A program made the translations under genes and the position numbers. The notes beneath the pieces are model-generated. The model was not told the origin of the DNA. It was given only the letters and a program-made list of their open reading frames with translations, and made no database searches. From contig LSSN01001124.1 in assembly GCA_001970855.1 (NCBI GenBank), forward strand, positions 1 through 33,432: a stretch of DNA of 33,432 nucleotides. Direction: 5' to 3'. Every line of letters starts with the position of its first letter. Positions within the stretch are counted from its first letter, which is position 1. This stretch comes from Smittium culicis. Taxonomy: Eukaryota > Kickxellomycota > Harpellomycetes > Harpellales > Legeriomycetaceae. Below, one piece after another: positions 21,141 to 33,432 of the stretch.

Positions 21141-24100
21141 ATGATGAAATTTATGAATTTTAATGATATTGATTTGAAATTGGCAAAGATGCAGAACAGT
21201 TAGGTTTAAGGGAATTTATTATAAAGACTATAAAATATACAGTGTTATGCGATTCATGGAGCACATAACTATTTATTAGAGGTCAGATGTATACAAATTA
21301 TTTGAAGATTTAAATAGTTTTGGCTAGTTTATATTTAGGTTAGTATAAGAAAGGATACTTTAGAAATGAAATAGTCGCATTATTTGATAGGTTATGAATA
21401 AATACGTAGAAAGCTATAATTTTGCGACTAATATATTTGTGATGTGGTACAAAGGATATTAAAAGAGATTGATATAATATTTAAGATATGAGAGGGATAA
21501 GATAGGTAATGAACAGGTGTAATGATGAGCAATGATAGATTAAATAAGGATTATGATCATGGGAAAGAAATTAAAGGAATTCATAAGATCATAATTTAAG
21601 TGAGTATGAATTAAGATTTTAAGAATTTTATAATGGCAAATATTGGATTTAATTGAGTGAGAAGTGGTATATGTGTTTAAGAGAAGATGAGATTATAAGG
21701 AATGTTTTTTTTAAAGTCGGTAGTCAGATTTACGTGTACATAGATCGTAATAATTAAACCGAAAAGAAATTGAGGAAAGATTATATATAAACTGAATTAA
21801 GTAAATGAAAATTGATGCTTAAAAATAAAAAGGGGGGTATAGTGGGTGGTGGTTGGGAATGAAGTTTTAGTGAATCAATCTGAACTGATACGATATTTTT
21901 GAGTACAGAGAAGAGTTTTGAATCGATATTGTGATGTCTGAAAATATAAAGCAGACACTAATGTTAATTATGATTTTCGTGGACAAAAACTGTCGATGGC
22001 GACGCAATATTATAACATAAGTATAGCATTATGAGTTAGGGTTAGATAAATAATTGAGAAAATATATAGTAATAGTGCTAGGTAATGAATTAAAATGGAG
22101 TAAATTATGCGTAAGAATTGATTATTGAGCTTATAGTAAAAAGAAAGAAGAGTTGATTATATAATTGAAAGATGAGTATATAAATGTTTTGAAAAATTAT
22201 TTATTACTAGCTGTGACTTTTTTAGAGTGCTATAAAGGGATATGAGTAGACGCTAGAATTTGAGGGTGATATGAGGATTAAATAGGTAATTGAGCAGGTA
22301 TTTGGCTATTTTGCTGTTTATGGAGGTTGAATTGGGAGCTTAGTATAGATTTGAGTTTAATTTAAATAAGATGTTGAATAGAGGACGAATAGATAGAGAC
22401 TTAGAGGGAGAAATAATGATTAGATAGTTATACAAAGGGTAGTATATATATGGATATGAAGTTGAGTCGGCTGTTATTAATTAAAGATTAGGATATTTAA
22501 ATAGGAAATATTACGGAATATAAAAGTCACCTTTATATATAGTCGTAATATGAAAGAATATTGAATTAAATATATTATAGACTTAGTATATGTTATAGAT
22601 GAATAATAGGTTGAGGTTTAAGTAGTATAATATTGTACATAGAAACTAAGTTATAGGATAAGTGGGATGATAAGATATTGGATACAGAATGTGTTAAAAT
22701 GAGAGAATACAAAGAATTGATAAAATATGATAATAGCGAATCGACAAGGGGATTCAAAAGGAGGTTAAATTGTGAATAAAAACGATAATGCAATTTTAAA
22801 CTAGTATGAAGTGAAATTGTATGTTAAGTATGTATGAAATTGAATAAATTTTTAATTAATTTTACGTAGACAAGAGAACTGTATAGGGGGTAATTTAGGG
22901 ATATGTTGCAATGGGCGACTAGATAATTATGAGATAGCTTGAAAACAGAATTGAATAGGAGGTATAGTATGGTTTAGGACCATTAATAAAATGAAGCATC
23001 GATAAAAAAAGTTGTCTAGTTAATTAAGATTGGGAATATATTCAGTGTTTGAGTTATGGATTGAGATATAATATTGAGTAAGGGATTAACTATTGAAATA
23101 AGTTATGAGTTAAATAAATCGTTAATTTTGATTATGAGTATGTTTATATCCATTAATTAATAATAGACTTAAGCACTGAATTGAATTGAGAATTGAACCT
23201 GGGATTGAATAATTAATTATGTTGGAAGTTGCATTGAGAATTGATTCGAGGTTTCAAAAATTACTGTATTCAGGAATGACTTGAAAATTATGTATGTATA
23301 TGACAAGAGTATTGGGTTGAGGAATTAATTTATATTTGAGATCGGTATTTGCCTCGATATTGAGTATGGTGTAGAATTGATAATAGAGAATGGAGTTAAT
23401 ATGAGTATTGAGTATGGGCACGGCTAATTGCCGAGTACGGGGTTGGATATAAATTTGAGATGTGAGTGATTTTGATTTTAGTTTGGAGTTGACTTGTTAG
23501 TTTAGTGTTAGTTGATATCAGAAATTAATTTTGAGTATAGAAGGTAAATGAAACAGAGGTTATCTTGAGATTTGAAAAATAGGTAAACTAATGAAATGTG
23601 TATGAATAAAATCCTTTATTTACTGAAAAGTTTTTTATGGGGTTGACAAGAGTTTTCTGTATTGATTTGACTAGATAATTAAGTGGTTGAGATGATACTA
23701 GGCTCTGAAGATGAATACTGAGTGTTCGAGTTAACTATTGAAATTATTAATGAGTTGATTATTTATATGAGAAATTGACTAAGTGCAGATTTAAGTAAAG
23801 GAATAGGTTGTGAATTGAGTAGGTAATTATCAATAAGGCTGAGAAATAAATGAATACAAAATTAAATAAATTAATTATAAATTGACATTAATATATCCTG
23901 AGATTCATATGTGAGGTCGATATTAGTATTTATTAAAGTTTATATTAGAGAATTGAATTATGGGATGATCTTAAAGTTTTTTAGGGGTTTGAGATTGGAT
24001 ATTATAATTTGTTTGTCGAGATAATTGATTTGTGGGTATACTTTAGATTTTTTTCAGAGACTGGCTAGCCAAATTAACTATTTGTTGAAAAATATATAGA

Positions 24101-27100
24101 ATATTGCTATTTAATGCGTGTTTCCTAGATATAAACTAGAAATCGAGCAGGGATTGACTAATTTATTATGAACGAGGTTGACTAGATCGAGTTGGCGTGT
24201 GACCATAGAATCGAGTGAAGAGATGACTATAGAATAGAGTCGGGGGTTTGACGTGAAAATTGAATAACAGATTAAAATTTGATCAGAGCAAGAAATTGAC
24301 TAGAAAGATCGAGTATTATGACAACAAGTATATTGATAAATTATTGAATAGAAAATCTAATACGAGTTATCAAGTGGCGTTTTTATTAAATATATGAGTC
24401 AGAAAAGATATTAATTGACAAGAAAATTGGTTAGAAGAAATACCAGAGAATTGAGTAGACTCTGAATGGAGCATAATGTAACATGTATTATGAAAGGCTT
24501 AAGATATAATCACTTAACCAAATGGATATTCTGTAAGTTATTCTGTCTAGGAGATCCCAGGAACTATAGTGGAAATTATGCTTTATAAACCGTTTTACAA
24601 TATATAATACCGAATAGAGAGTTTAGTAGGAGTTTTTCACGATAATTGAGATATTTTATTGATGGTAAATTGTATTGGGGGTTGCCTATTAAATTATTAT
24701 GGGGTACACTATAGAAAATTGTAAAAGCTTTACTATAGAATAGCCAAAGGGGCTACAACCAGAATTGAATACGAGATTGTAAATAAAAATGAATCAGTGG
24801 TTATCTAGATATTATAGTAGAGCGATGATGGAGAATTGATAAAGATACTGAAAATATAATAGAGTGTAGGGCTTACTAGTGGAATGAATACTAGAATGAT
24901 AAATGAATTTATAGGATATTAGGCAAAAGATTTAAGGTTTGGAATCCATCGAGACTTGAAATAGGCGATTCATCTATATAATTCGCAGACTAGTTTGAAT
25001 TTTAAACAGACTTGATTTCTAAGATGAGTACCGGTTTGAATAATAAATTGAGTACAGGATTAAATAGAGGATCAAGTATGAGGGTATCATACACAAAATG
25101 AGCACATTTTTGATAAGAGGAATGCTCACGTAGTAGAGTTGGGGATTGGTTCAGTGGCGTACTTGAATATTGAGCAATGTATGAATCGATAACTGAGTAG
25201 TGGGATGCCTTAAGATTTACTAAGAGCGTTGCATTATTAAATGCTTACTGAGATAAACTAAAAATTGAATTCGCGGTAAACTAAAGAATTGAGGCTGATT
25301 TTGAATAAAAAACGAGAATATGAATTCATAGAATGTATTTTAGGTAGATGTGAATGCTTATAATTCAACAGTTGACTATTAAATTATAATTTGGTTTTAT
25401 AGAGCATTGAGTAGGTGATAGAGTAGAGAATTGAGTGCGTTGGCGACTAGAAGTATGATAATTGGGTTGACATGAAAGTATTATAATAAGTTAATTTTAT
25501 AATTGAGCACTTATATGTCAATATATTTGAGGAAGGGGGGTGACTAAAGAAAATATTAAGGAAGTAATTAAAGAGCTATGTATAGGTATGCATCTGTAGA
25601 TAAGTAGGAATTTGGTTAGAAATTTGAATGTGAATTTACTATAGCAAAGAGTAGATGGTTGCATAGACATAAAAGTTTGGGGTTAAGAAGGAAATTGTTT
25701 CTACATATAATTTGATATATGTACTTAAATTGAACGTGAATTGATTAGGTTGTATCCTCGTGAACCAGATAGAATGATGAAAAGATAAATGATTTCTTGA
25801 TTTCTTGAAGATTTAGTAAATTTTGACATAGAGATTTGATATGGGGTTATTTAGAGAATTGTGTATGATGAATTTATAGACTTACATATGTGTTATTATT
25901 ATTAAATTTATTTCAAATTATTTAGAAAATTGTTTATAAGGTTGTTCAGGAATTTGAATCAGAATTTCACTTGAAAATTAAATATAGGGTTGCATAGAGA
26001 ACTGAGTATACGGATTTATAAAAAGTTTAATAGAATGATGAAAACGGGATTCATTCGGATTTATAATAGTAAATCAAGTGTGGGTTGAATTAAGTAATGA
26101 TTTAGAGTTGAGTAGAATCTAGATCCAGGGTAATTAATTGAGATAATAGTTCGGGGATGACCTATGAATATTTTAATGGGTTGATATGTATTTAAAAATT
26201 AAATGATCATAGTAGTATATAGTGGCAGAACTAGTGAGTTGAGAATGTAGTTAGTTTCGAAAATTTGTAGGTGTTGACATAATTAAGTAGGGAGATTCAT
26301 TATGTTTTATGAAAGAGGTTGATTAGAGATATGGATAGATTATTGAGTTACAATTTGAATTAATGGTTGAATAGAGAATGAATTTATAAGTAGCTTAATG
26401 TTTGATTGTGTGATTATCTTGATAATTAAGTACCTGGTTAAATAAAAACTTAAAATAAGGCTTAAATACGGGGTTTTCAGAGATTAACTTGATGTACGAG
26501 TTATAGGACGGCTAGAAACATGGATAATGTTATATTCAGCGTTTGAAAATTAAGTTGAGAAACTGATTGAATAAATAATTGAGAAGGGGATTAGATAGAA
26601 TTATGATAGGAGTTTTGACTAGAAGATTAAAAATAGTCATGGGAGATAATTTATTTGGATGTTGATTAGAAAATTGGTAACCAGGTAGGCTAAGTGATTT
26701 GTGATGGGAATTGATTAGATAATTGAGCAGAGTGTTGAAATGAGAACTAAATAAGGGGGTTGTATTGAGACTTGATTTGGGAGATGTATAAAAATTAGTG
26801 TACATGGGTGAATTGAGTATTGATAATTTGTTTATAATGATATATTCATTGGGAGTTGTATAGATATTATAGCTCGGGCTTGAATTGAGAATTAAAATTT
26901 GCATTCATCGAAATTTGAGCAGTTATTACATGTAAATTGATTAGAAAGATTTGAGAAAGATGATGAATATGGAATAAATTTTGGCGTTGAGTTGTGAATT
27001 TTCTTGGACTATGCATTATAAAATTCGATTTGGGATTCCTAGAGAATATAGTTGTGGTTAAATGATATTAACGATTACGAATTTGAAATTGAATTTGAAT

Positions 27101-30100
27101 TGTATATAGGGATGTCTAGCGAATTGATAGGATGTTTAATAGGAACAGATTGATGGATTTAAATGGCATATTAATATTTCTTGAGTAGTGAACTATTTAG
27201 TGATTGGCTAAAAAACGTGCAAATATCTTGACAAAAGAAATTATATGGAAGCTTTAAGGTTTATATAGTTAAGTATTTCAAGAGAATCATGTTTGAGGTA
27301 GACTGAAAATTTTAATTGAGGGTTATGCAGATATGTAATTTGAGTTTTATATGTGAATTGTGTTGATGGTTGAATAGTAGTGTGGATGGGGTTTTATAAA
27401 TAATCAATTTCATGGTAGATAAGTCAATTTAGATTTGTGTAGGTTACAATTATATGTACAGGGTTACATGATAATTGTATCAGAGGTTGTCTAGTATACT
27501 TTTAAAGATGGTTATGTAGAGATTTTGCGTAAAAGATTGTCATATATTTGATTAGCGAGTTGAATAGTAATATTATAAAGGGTTTATGCTATGATTTTAA
27601 TATTCTGTGATTATGGTATTGAATATACAATTTTCTTGGTAATTGAGCTATGGTTTGACTATCAAATTGAGCGAGAGTTTGCGTTGATATGTGAGTTCAG
27701 GGGTAATATCAGAATATAGTAAGGATTTGGAAAGAAAATTTCTCAGGGGTTTGAATTGAGATATGTATGCGATGATTAATAAGTATTGAGTATAGGGTTT
27801 AATACTCAATCGATTATAAAATTGATTTTTGACATTTTTATGATGTTGGGTATATGAAATAGTAGAGTTTTGCCTTGATATATTTTTACAATTAGACTAT
27901 TGAAGAGATAATAGAATAAATGTAATTAAATTTAGTGTTTTTCTATAAATTCTAGTTGAATTTTGACTGGATACACTATTTTAGGTTTTCAAAATATATG
28001 TAATTATTTGATTTGATAATTTCTTTCGGTGTTGACTATTACATTGATTCCGTGATGAAATTAGAATATTACAAGGTTGTATTCAGATTTGTGTTTGAGA
28101 ATTCTATAAATTTAAGTTTAGCAATTTCTAGTGATAGAGTTAAGAGTAAAATATAGGATTATGTAGTAGGATATATAGAATTTTGAATTGGGGGTTGCCT
28201 AGCAAAATTTTTTCGAGGTTGGTTTGCGAAATCAGTGGAGATTTTATAGACAGTTATGTGCAGAGGATTCTAGATTATTAAGTAGGTAGCTAACTAGAGA
28301 TTATATTAGTGGTATGAGACAGTAATAAATTCAGTATGATTCTTGGTGAATCTATTAAAAAATGAAATTTGAAAAATATAAATAGTTGAATAGAGATTTG
28401 AGTAGAATGAGTAACTGTTATATCGAGTTGTGTTAGAATTAACAATCAATTAAATTTAGACTAGATAGTCGTATAAGAATAGAATAGATATAAATATACA
28501 AATTTTTTTAAAAAACAAGATATATTGAATACTATCACGTTGGGATACGAGTTGGAAAAAAAATTATGTAGTGAATTTTCTAAGTATTTGAGTAAGATTC
28601 GAATCAATATATGTCTAGAAGATTGTGTAGATGTGTTACAAAAATAACCATGTACAGGGCTGGCTAGAGAATTGATATTGATGTTGAATATAAAATAGAC
28701 TGAATTGATAAATAGTTATATAATTTAGGGTTAACGACAGAAAAGAGTTTGATGTTGCGTTGAGTATTTTGGACTAGGTTAAATTAGAATTGAGATTGGT
28801 TTGGACTGAAAATTGAGTAGAGGGCTGAGATGAATTTGCCTCAGTATATTGGCTTGAGATTTGAATTAAGGGCAGAATACTAGATATTTAAGGATTTGAA
28901 TAGTGAATAGAGTTGAGAGAAAACTATATATTTGAGTAGAGGGTAGAATATCGACCACAATATCGGTTGACTATGGAACTGTGTTGATAGGAAATCAGAG
29001 AACAGGGATATGAGATGACTAGTGAACTTTTTATGGGGGTTAATATTAGTCTGAGTAGAACGTTGTCTATAAAATTGAGAAGTTTTTCATTGATTTGATT
29101 CAGAGGTTGACTAGAAAATTTAGTAGAGGGTTGTATTCATTATATATTTCGAGGTTTTCGGGGAAATTGGGTAAGAGGTTGCGTAGAGAAATGAGAAATG
29201 ACAGAAATATTGAATCTGGTAGGTTTTTTACTAAGATCAATATACAGATACGTCCCATTAATTTAGTAATGATATGTATTGGAAATTTTTTTGATATCGA
29301 CAGAGAATTGAGTTCAGGGGATAGGTAATAAACCAACAGGAAGAGGACTAGAGAATAATGTACATAATAATCTAGAGAGTTGAGTTCAGCTAAAAATCGT
29401 GATTTAAGTGCAATGATAAAAAGAGAAGGACTTTATTAATTTAGAGCGAATTAAGTAGAGGATCTCAATGAGATTTAAGTTGAGGGGTATAAAATAGATA
29501 TTAGTAGGAGTTTACTATAGAATTGAGCTGTGAAGTATCAAGAGACTTTATTTGGGGGGTGAATAGTGAAGTTAGCACACAGAAATACCAGCGTGAAAAG
29601 TGGTATTTTATATTGATTTGATTTCGAGGTTTATCTGAAAATTATCTATGGGCTGCATTAAATAATTGGGTATGGAGCATATCAGGGATTTTTGTTAAGG
29701 GATGTAATATGACTGAGTACGGCGATGATTAGAGACAAGATTTCGGGGGTTTCAAGAAATTTGAGATCATGAGTTTAATGAAAATTGTAATTGCGATTTG
29801 CTTGAAAATTGAAATTAGGTATCGCTTTATAACCAAGTAACTGGTATCAATGATATATGAGTAGGGGATATACTAGTAATTTTAATACGAGTATTACTTT
29901 AGGATTAAGTTCGTGGATAACTAGGAAATTGAGTTGAGAGGTGTATATATTAGTGTGTTATTTATGGGCTTGAGAAATGTATAGAGGTTTAATTTATGAA
30001 TTTATAATGTGTTGAATACAGATTAGAGTCAAAGTTTTACTATTGAATTGCATAGATAGCTTCATTATGCTTTGAGTAGAGTGATATCTAGAAAATTGAT

Positions 30101-30830
30101 ATTGCGATTAAGTAGAGGTTTACTTCAGTGGTTTATCTATGTGGTAAGTAGCATATCAATAAATAAATGAACAAGAGTAACTATATATCTGAGTAGGAGG
30201 ATATTTAGAGTATTGAGTACGGGGTTTACTACAGGATTATTAATGAGATTGACTCATTAATATTTTTTGGTAATAAACTTGGACAATATTATTTCCTTGA
30301 GTTGAATGATTTTATTGTAATTCAAGTAGATTAATTTCATTGAGGACGCGTATTGTGCAATATATGATTCTTAAGTGCGATTTTGAATTAGGAATTTGAG
30401 TTCGGTTAATATCTGATTTTGATTATTCTAAAATTTTGGAGTATACTTTGGGGGGTGAGTTTGATGCGGGTAAGTGGTCGAATAGGCTGAAATATGAATT
30501 ATATGAGTATGAGGTTGAACTGGAAGATGAACTGATAGGTTTAATTTTACATGAATAGGGAAATGATTAGAGTATAGAATCCGTACTTGAGTATGAATTT
30601 GAATAGAAAAATTTGTGGATAGTATAATAGATTTATGAGGAAATCTAATATATATTATAGTTTCAGTATCAATTGGGAGTTGAATAGGAGGAAGAATCAA
30701 AATATGCAGTGAGTATATATCGGTGGAGATTTTGGAGGTGAGAATTAGTATGAGAATGAAGCCGAAATTATACTAGTCATAAGGATTTCAATATATGTAT
30801 CGCAGGGGTGTGAGCAAAATTAAAGATGAA
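21141..30830 (+). repeat. Fossil 24-bp tandem repeat (decayed satellite), C-poor strand
   Basis: No gene. The plus strand repeats, with heavy divergence, a 24-bp unit: half GACTAGAGAATT then half GAGTACGGGGTT. Register is visible in places. Four consecutive 24-base units lie at 29109-29204, the first three ending in GGTT. At 24201-24297, successive units are 24, 25, 24 and 24 long, and the next starts GACTAGA at 24298. The consensus holds 9 G and 2 C, which explains the strand skew (17 G, 2 C at 25381-25440). It is stop-free in one plus-strand and two minus-strand frames, so open frames arise by chance and show an 8-residue period: 22593-22793, 26536-26904, 29095-29336 and 30428-30700. Units are hardest to see in the first 1.5 kb. 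Confidence 0.75.
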
Positions 30831-33432
30831 TTTTGTTTTTTTTTTTCTATATCATGTGGAGAGTTGGGTTTTAATAAGGGTATATTAGGTGTTGATTTGT
30901 GGTGATAAATTTGAAGACCAGGTAAAGCGCTGGAGATTGTTGCTGCAGAATAAATGCAGCGTTAGGGAGATTATGGATTAGTAGATGGGGTTGTGCTGGG
31001 GTGAGTAGAAATATTATAGATATGAGTTTTTTGTGTAGTAGGAGTAAAGTTATACTGGAGTTGATATAAATTGGTGCAGAAAAAGCAAAGCGTTAGATTA
31101 TATACATGGTAGATTAGGTGAAAAGTTAGAATGATGATTATTTAGAGTAGCTGTAGAATAGTTTTAATTCATATGAAGATAGTTAAAAGTTGGTATAGAC
31201 TTGGTGCAGATTAGGTATAGCTATGATTTAAACAGATGTAGCGCATGTCTATTATAGGTTTCGGTCGTGGTTTATTTAGAGTAGAGTAGGACTAGATTTG
31301 TGGTCGTTTTGATTTAGAGTAGGAAAAGAGTTGGGGATATGCTGGGATTGTGTAGAATTTTAGTAGGATTTGATTAGATGTTGAATAGGTGTTGATTAGG
31401 TGTATTATTGTAGTAAAGGTGATGTAATTTATAGTTGAGTAGGTGTGGAGAAGATTTGGGTAAAAGATAATGTCGGATTAATGTTGAGGTTTTAATAGGG
31501 TATTATAGTATTAGAATAGATGTATATTAAGGGCTAAGAAGATGAATAGTTTGGAATAAGTAGGTTTAGTGATGAGGTTGAGTTTAAGGGGAGTTTGTTT
31601 AGCGAATTAATTTAGTGAGAGTAATTATATTGTAGGAGGTTAATTTTGTAGTTGATGAGATGATGGTGTAATGAATTCGAGTTAGTTGAATGGTGAGATT
31701 GATTTGAAGATTGTTTGGGTTATATTCAGTGACATGGTAGGAAGTGTAGTGGTATAGTAATGCGAATGCAATTTTTAGAGAGCGAATGGGTTTTGAAACA
31801 TAGTTGGCCAGTTGGATTTGAGATTTATCTGAGTTTAATAACTTGATCGATAGTTGGTGTTGAGGTGGTATTATGATGTGTCAAGTTCGAATTAGTTATA
31901 GCTTAAAAGTTGTTAAGATATGGATAAGTCAAGTAATAGCTGAGGTCAGTAGATGTAGAGACCTGGATGAGTCTGGGTTATTTATCCTAATGCAACGAGT
32001 TAAGTATGCCTAGAGTAAGTGAGGAGTATATGGTTAATATAGTAATGTTAGAGTATGCTAAAATTGAGATATGGTTGAACGTGGTAGATTTTGAAATTAT
32101 TTGGGGCTAAGATATGATTGACTATATTAGTGTTAGGGTATTTCAGGGGGTTTAATATGGTTGATTGTGGTAGAGATTTGATTGTGCTTGATTAGAGTAG
32201 CTGAAGATTAGGATAAGTGCTCAGAAAAAGTAAGAGTAATGGATATGTAGAGTAGGTGTAGAATATGTAATGGTAAGAGCGCGTGTTTAGGTATCGTATG
32301 ACCTGAAAAATTGTACACTTGGATTTTTTGATTGGGGTTCATAGAAAGTCTAATGTGTCGTTATTTTAAGTTAAAATTTGTTGGTTTAGGTATAAATTTG
32401 GTGTATAATTTGGGTATAATTGGCTATTTTTAGGGTTAGTAATGTGGTTATGCAGGTGTACCGATTGATTAAAGTTCATAGTGTCTTAGAGTTAAGTAAT
32501 GTATTTATGTAAAGCGGAATAAGACGAGGTAGTACTTAAATTTTGATGATTCGGGGGTTAATTTGCTTAAAGATAGTTAGGTGAAGAGTATTAGATTAGA
32601 TGTAGATTAAAAGGTTATGTGTTAAATGGGGTTTAGTTTGTGTAGTGTAGGAGAAGCAATATTGTATAATCAGTATATGGTTGTGGTTGTGCAAGTGTTG
32701 AGTAGGTGTATTGTACTCTAGTTTGAGGTAGAATTGGTTTGAATTGGATTTAGTTTTTTTAGAGATGTTTAGTTTATGTATAGCTATGGGATGTTTTTAG
32801 GTGGTCGTAAAAGCTTTTTTTTTGGAATTTAAGATTCCAAATTGATTTTGAAGTGATGGGGTAGAGTAGTTGTAAATTATCATTAGAGATATCGTCTAGA
32901 TGGGTTTGAGTTATGGCATGATACTATATCGTTGGGGTAGATTCCGTGTAAAATACGAGTAGACTCGAAGTCTATTTGTGATTTTTTTGATTTCTTGCAT
33001 CTGGTGAAATGAATTAGAGTTGAAGTATAGCATGTATAGCGTATATCATAGTAATTGATGAGTTGTTGTTGAGTAAGTGTTATGCTGGATTATGTTAGTT
33101 AGGGTTTGCTGGATTGTAGTTATTATAGAGTTTGGGCTAAGCTTTTTTAAACATGGATTAGAGTTTAGGCTGGTCAGTGGATAAAAGGTGTGGAGTTGGT
33201 GTAATGTGTAATCATGTATTTTATTCAATTTTGTAGAATAAGTGTAGAAGTATTGTTGAGTAGGGTTGGCTTGGGTGTATATATTCGGCAGTGTTATAAT
33301 AGAGTAAGTGGCGATATACGGTTGAGTTGATGATGTTTTTGGGTATAGTTGGCGTTTAGATGATGTAGAGTTTAGGTATAATTGGTGAAGATTTGGGTTT
33401 GAGTTGGAGTGTAATGGGAGTGTTTTGGGGTA
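30831..33432 (+). repeat. Second G/T-rich tandem-repeat domain, 12/24-bp type
   Basis: The wording changes from GAATTGAGTA to GGTGTAG, GAGTAGG and TTGGTGTAG, recurring at 12- or 24-bp spacing. The skew is retained (19 G, 3 C at 32641-32700). Examples of register are four near-24-base units from the ATTGTGTAG at about 31348, and the five 24-base steps beginning at about 33058, under which a minus-strand frame (33046-33228) runs open. It is probably a diverged relative or neighbour of the 24-bp satellite and continues past the window end. No gene is supported. Confidence 0.55.

Larger units (their letters stand above)
16940..21147 (-). mobile_element. DIRS-like tyrosine-recombinase retrotransposon, inactive
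   Basis: On the minus strand, in order: gag (20760-20125), reverse transcriptase (about 20119-19067), RNase H (about 18876-18661) and tyrosine recombinase (about 18243-17297). This order without an integrase or LTRs defines DIRS-type elements (family knowledge). Inverted 18-mers lie at the outer right end and inside the left end, and a 47-bp inverted pair links the left end to an internal region; these match the inverted termini and internal complementary region of the group. GC (26 of 60 at 20401-20460) is far above the AT desert, so the element arrived later than the decayed DNA around it. Five in-frame stops in RT and breaks in RNase H and recombinase show it is dead. I did not recognise a methyltransferase domain. 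End positions are approximate. Confidence 0.8.

Noticed and set aside
26536..26904. 122-codon minus-strand frame as a hypothetical protein
   Set aside because: It has an 8-residue period and is the translation of the decayed 24-bp satellite, which is stop-free in this frame.
29095..29336. Overlapping open frames on both strands as antisense gene pair
   Set aside because: Both arise from the same four or more 24-bp units in register; an open frame on each strand is expected from the consensus.
32401..32450. Telomere-type TTAGGG repeats near the right end
   Set aside because: TTAGGGTTAG occurs once only and is not in tandem; it is consistent with the G/T-rich repeat vocabulary.
21141..33432. 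CRISPR-like or other regularly spaced repeat-spacer array
   Set aside because: The units are head-to-tail with no unique spacers, all copies are degenerate, and the genome is eukaryotic.

Overview
The window looks like AT-rich nuclear DNA of a fungus. Its one intact gene is a spliceosomal SF3A1/PRP21 homologue split by six mostly short GT-AG introns (five of 70-88 bp, one of 312 bp). The non-coding DNA is extremely AT-rich: the 60 bases at 8641-8700 hold only 9 G+C. There is also a decayed DIRS-type tyrosine-recombinase retrotransposon of a kind I associate with early-diverging fungi. An insect-gut fungus of the Harpellales/Kickxellomycotina is my best guess. That is inference; no rRNA or other marker gene is present to fix it.

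Layout. 1-1369: AT-rich upstream DNA with a very short retroposed-looking insertion (poly-T, an AATAAA on the minus strand, 16-bp flanking direct repeats) and a second short direct-repeat pair. 1370-4400: SF3A1, seven exons on the plus strand, predicted 773 residues, with two SURP modules, acidic and Asn-rich linkers and a C-terminal ubiquitin-like domain; an AATAAA follows 38 bp after the stop. About 4.4-13.9 kb: a gene desert of very low GC holding a perfect (TCAAAA)11 array, small GC-richer islands, and two diverged ORF starts that align with each other, probably retroelement gag remnants. About 13.9-16.9 kb: older decayed retroelement sequence, including what I read as Ty3/gypsy-like pol on the plus strand. 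About 16.95-21.14 kb: a dead DIRS-like element on the minus strand (gag, reverse transcriptase, RNase H, tyrosine recombinase) with inverted termini and an internal complementary region.

21.14-33.43 kb: about 12 kb with no credible gene. The plus strand is strikingly poor in C (for example 17 G against 2 C at 25381-25440). Reading it in register shows a very old, diverged tandem repeat with a 24-bp unit, half GACTAGAGAATT followed by half GAGTACGGGGTT. Near 30.8 kb it changes to a still more G/T-rich unit built around GGTGTAG-type words. Open frames here translate into degenerate 8-residue repeats, because 24 is a multiple of 3 and the consensus unit is stop-free in several frames. They should not be annotated as proteins.

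Overall this is one conserved housekeeping gene at the edge of a large repeat domain: AT desert, retroelement graveyard, then fossil satellite. The most unusual signals are the fossil 24-bp satellite and the preserved DIRS termini with internal complementary region. I found no defence system, CRISPR array, rRNA or confident tRNA.
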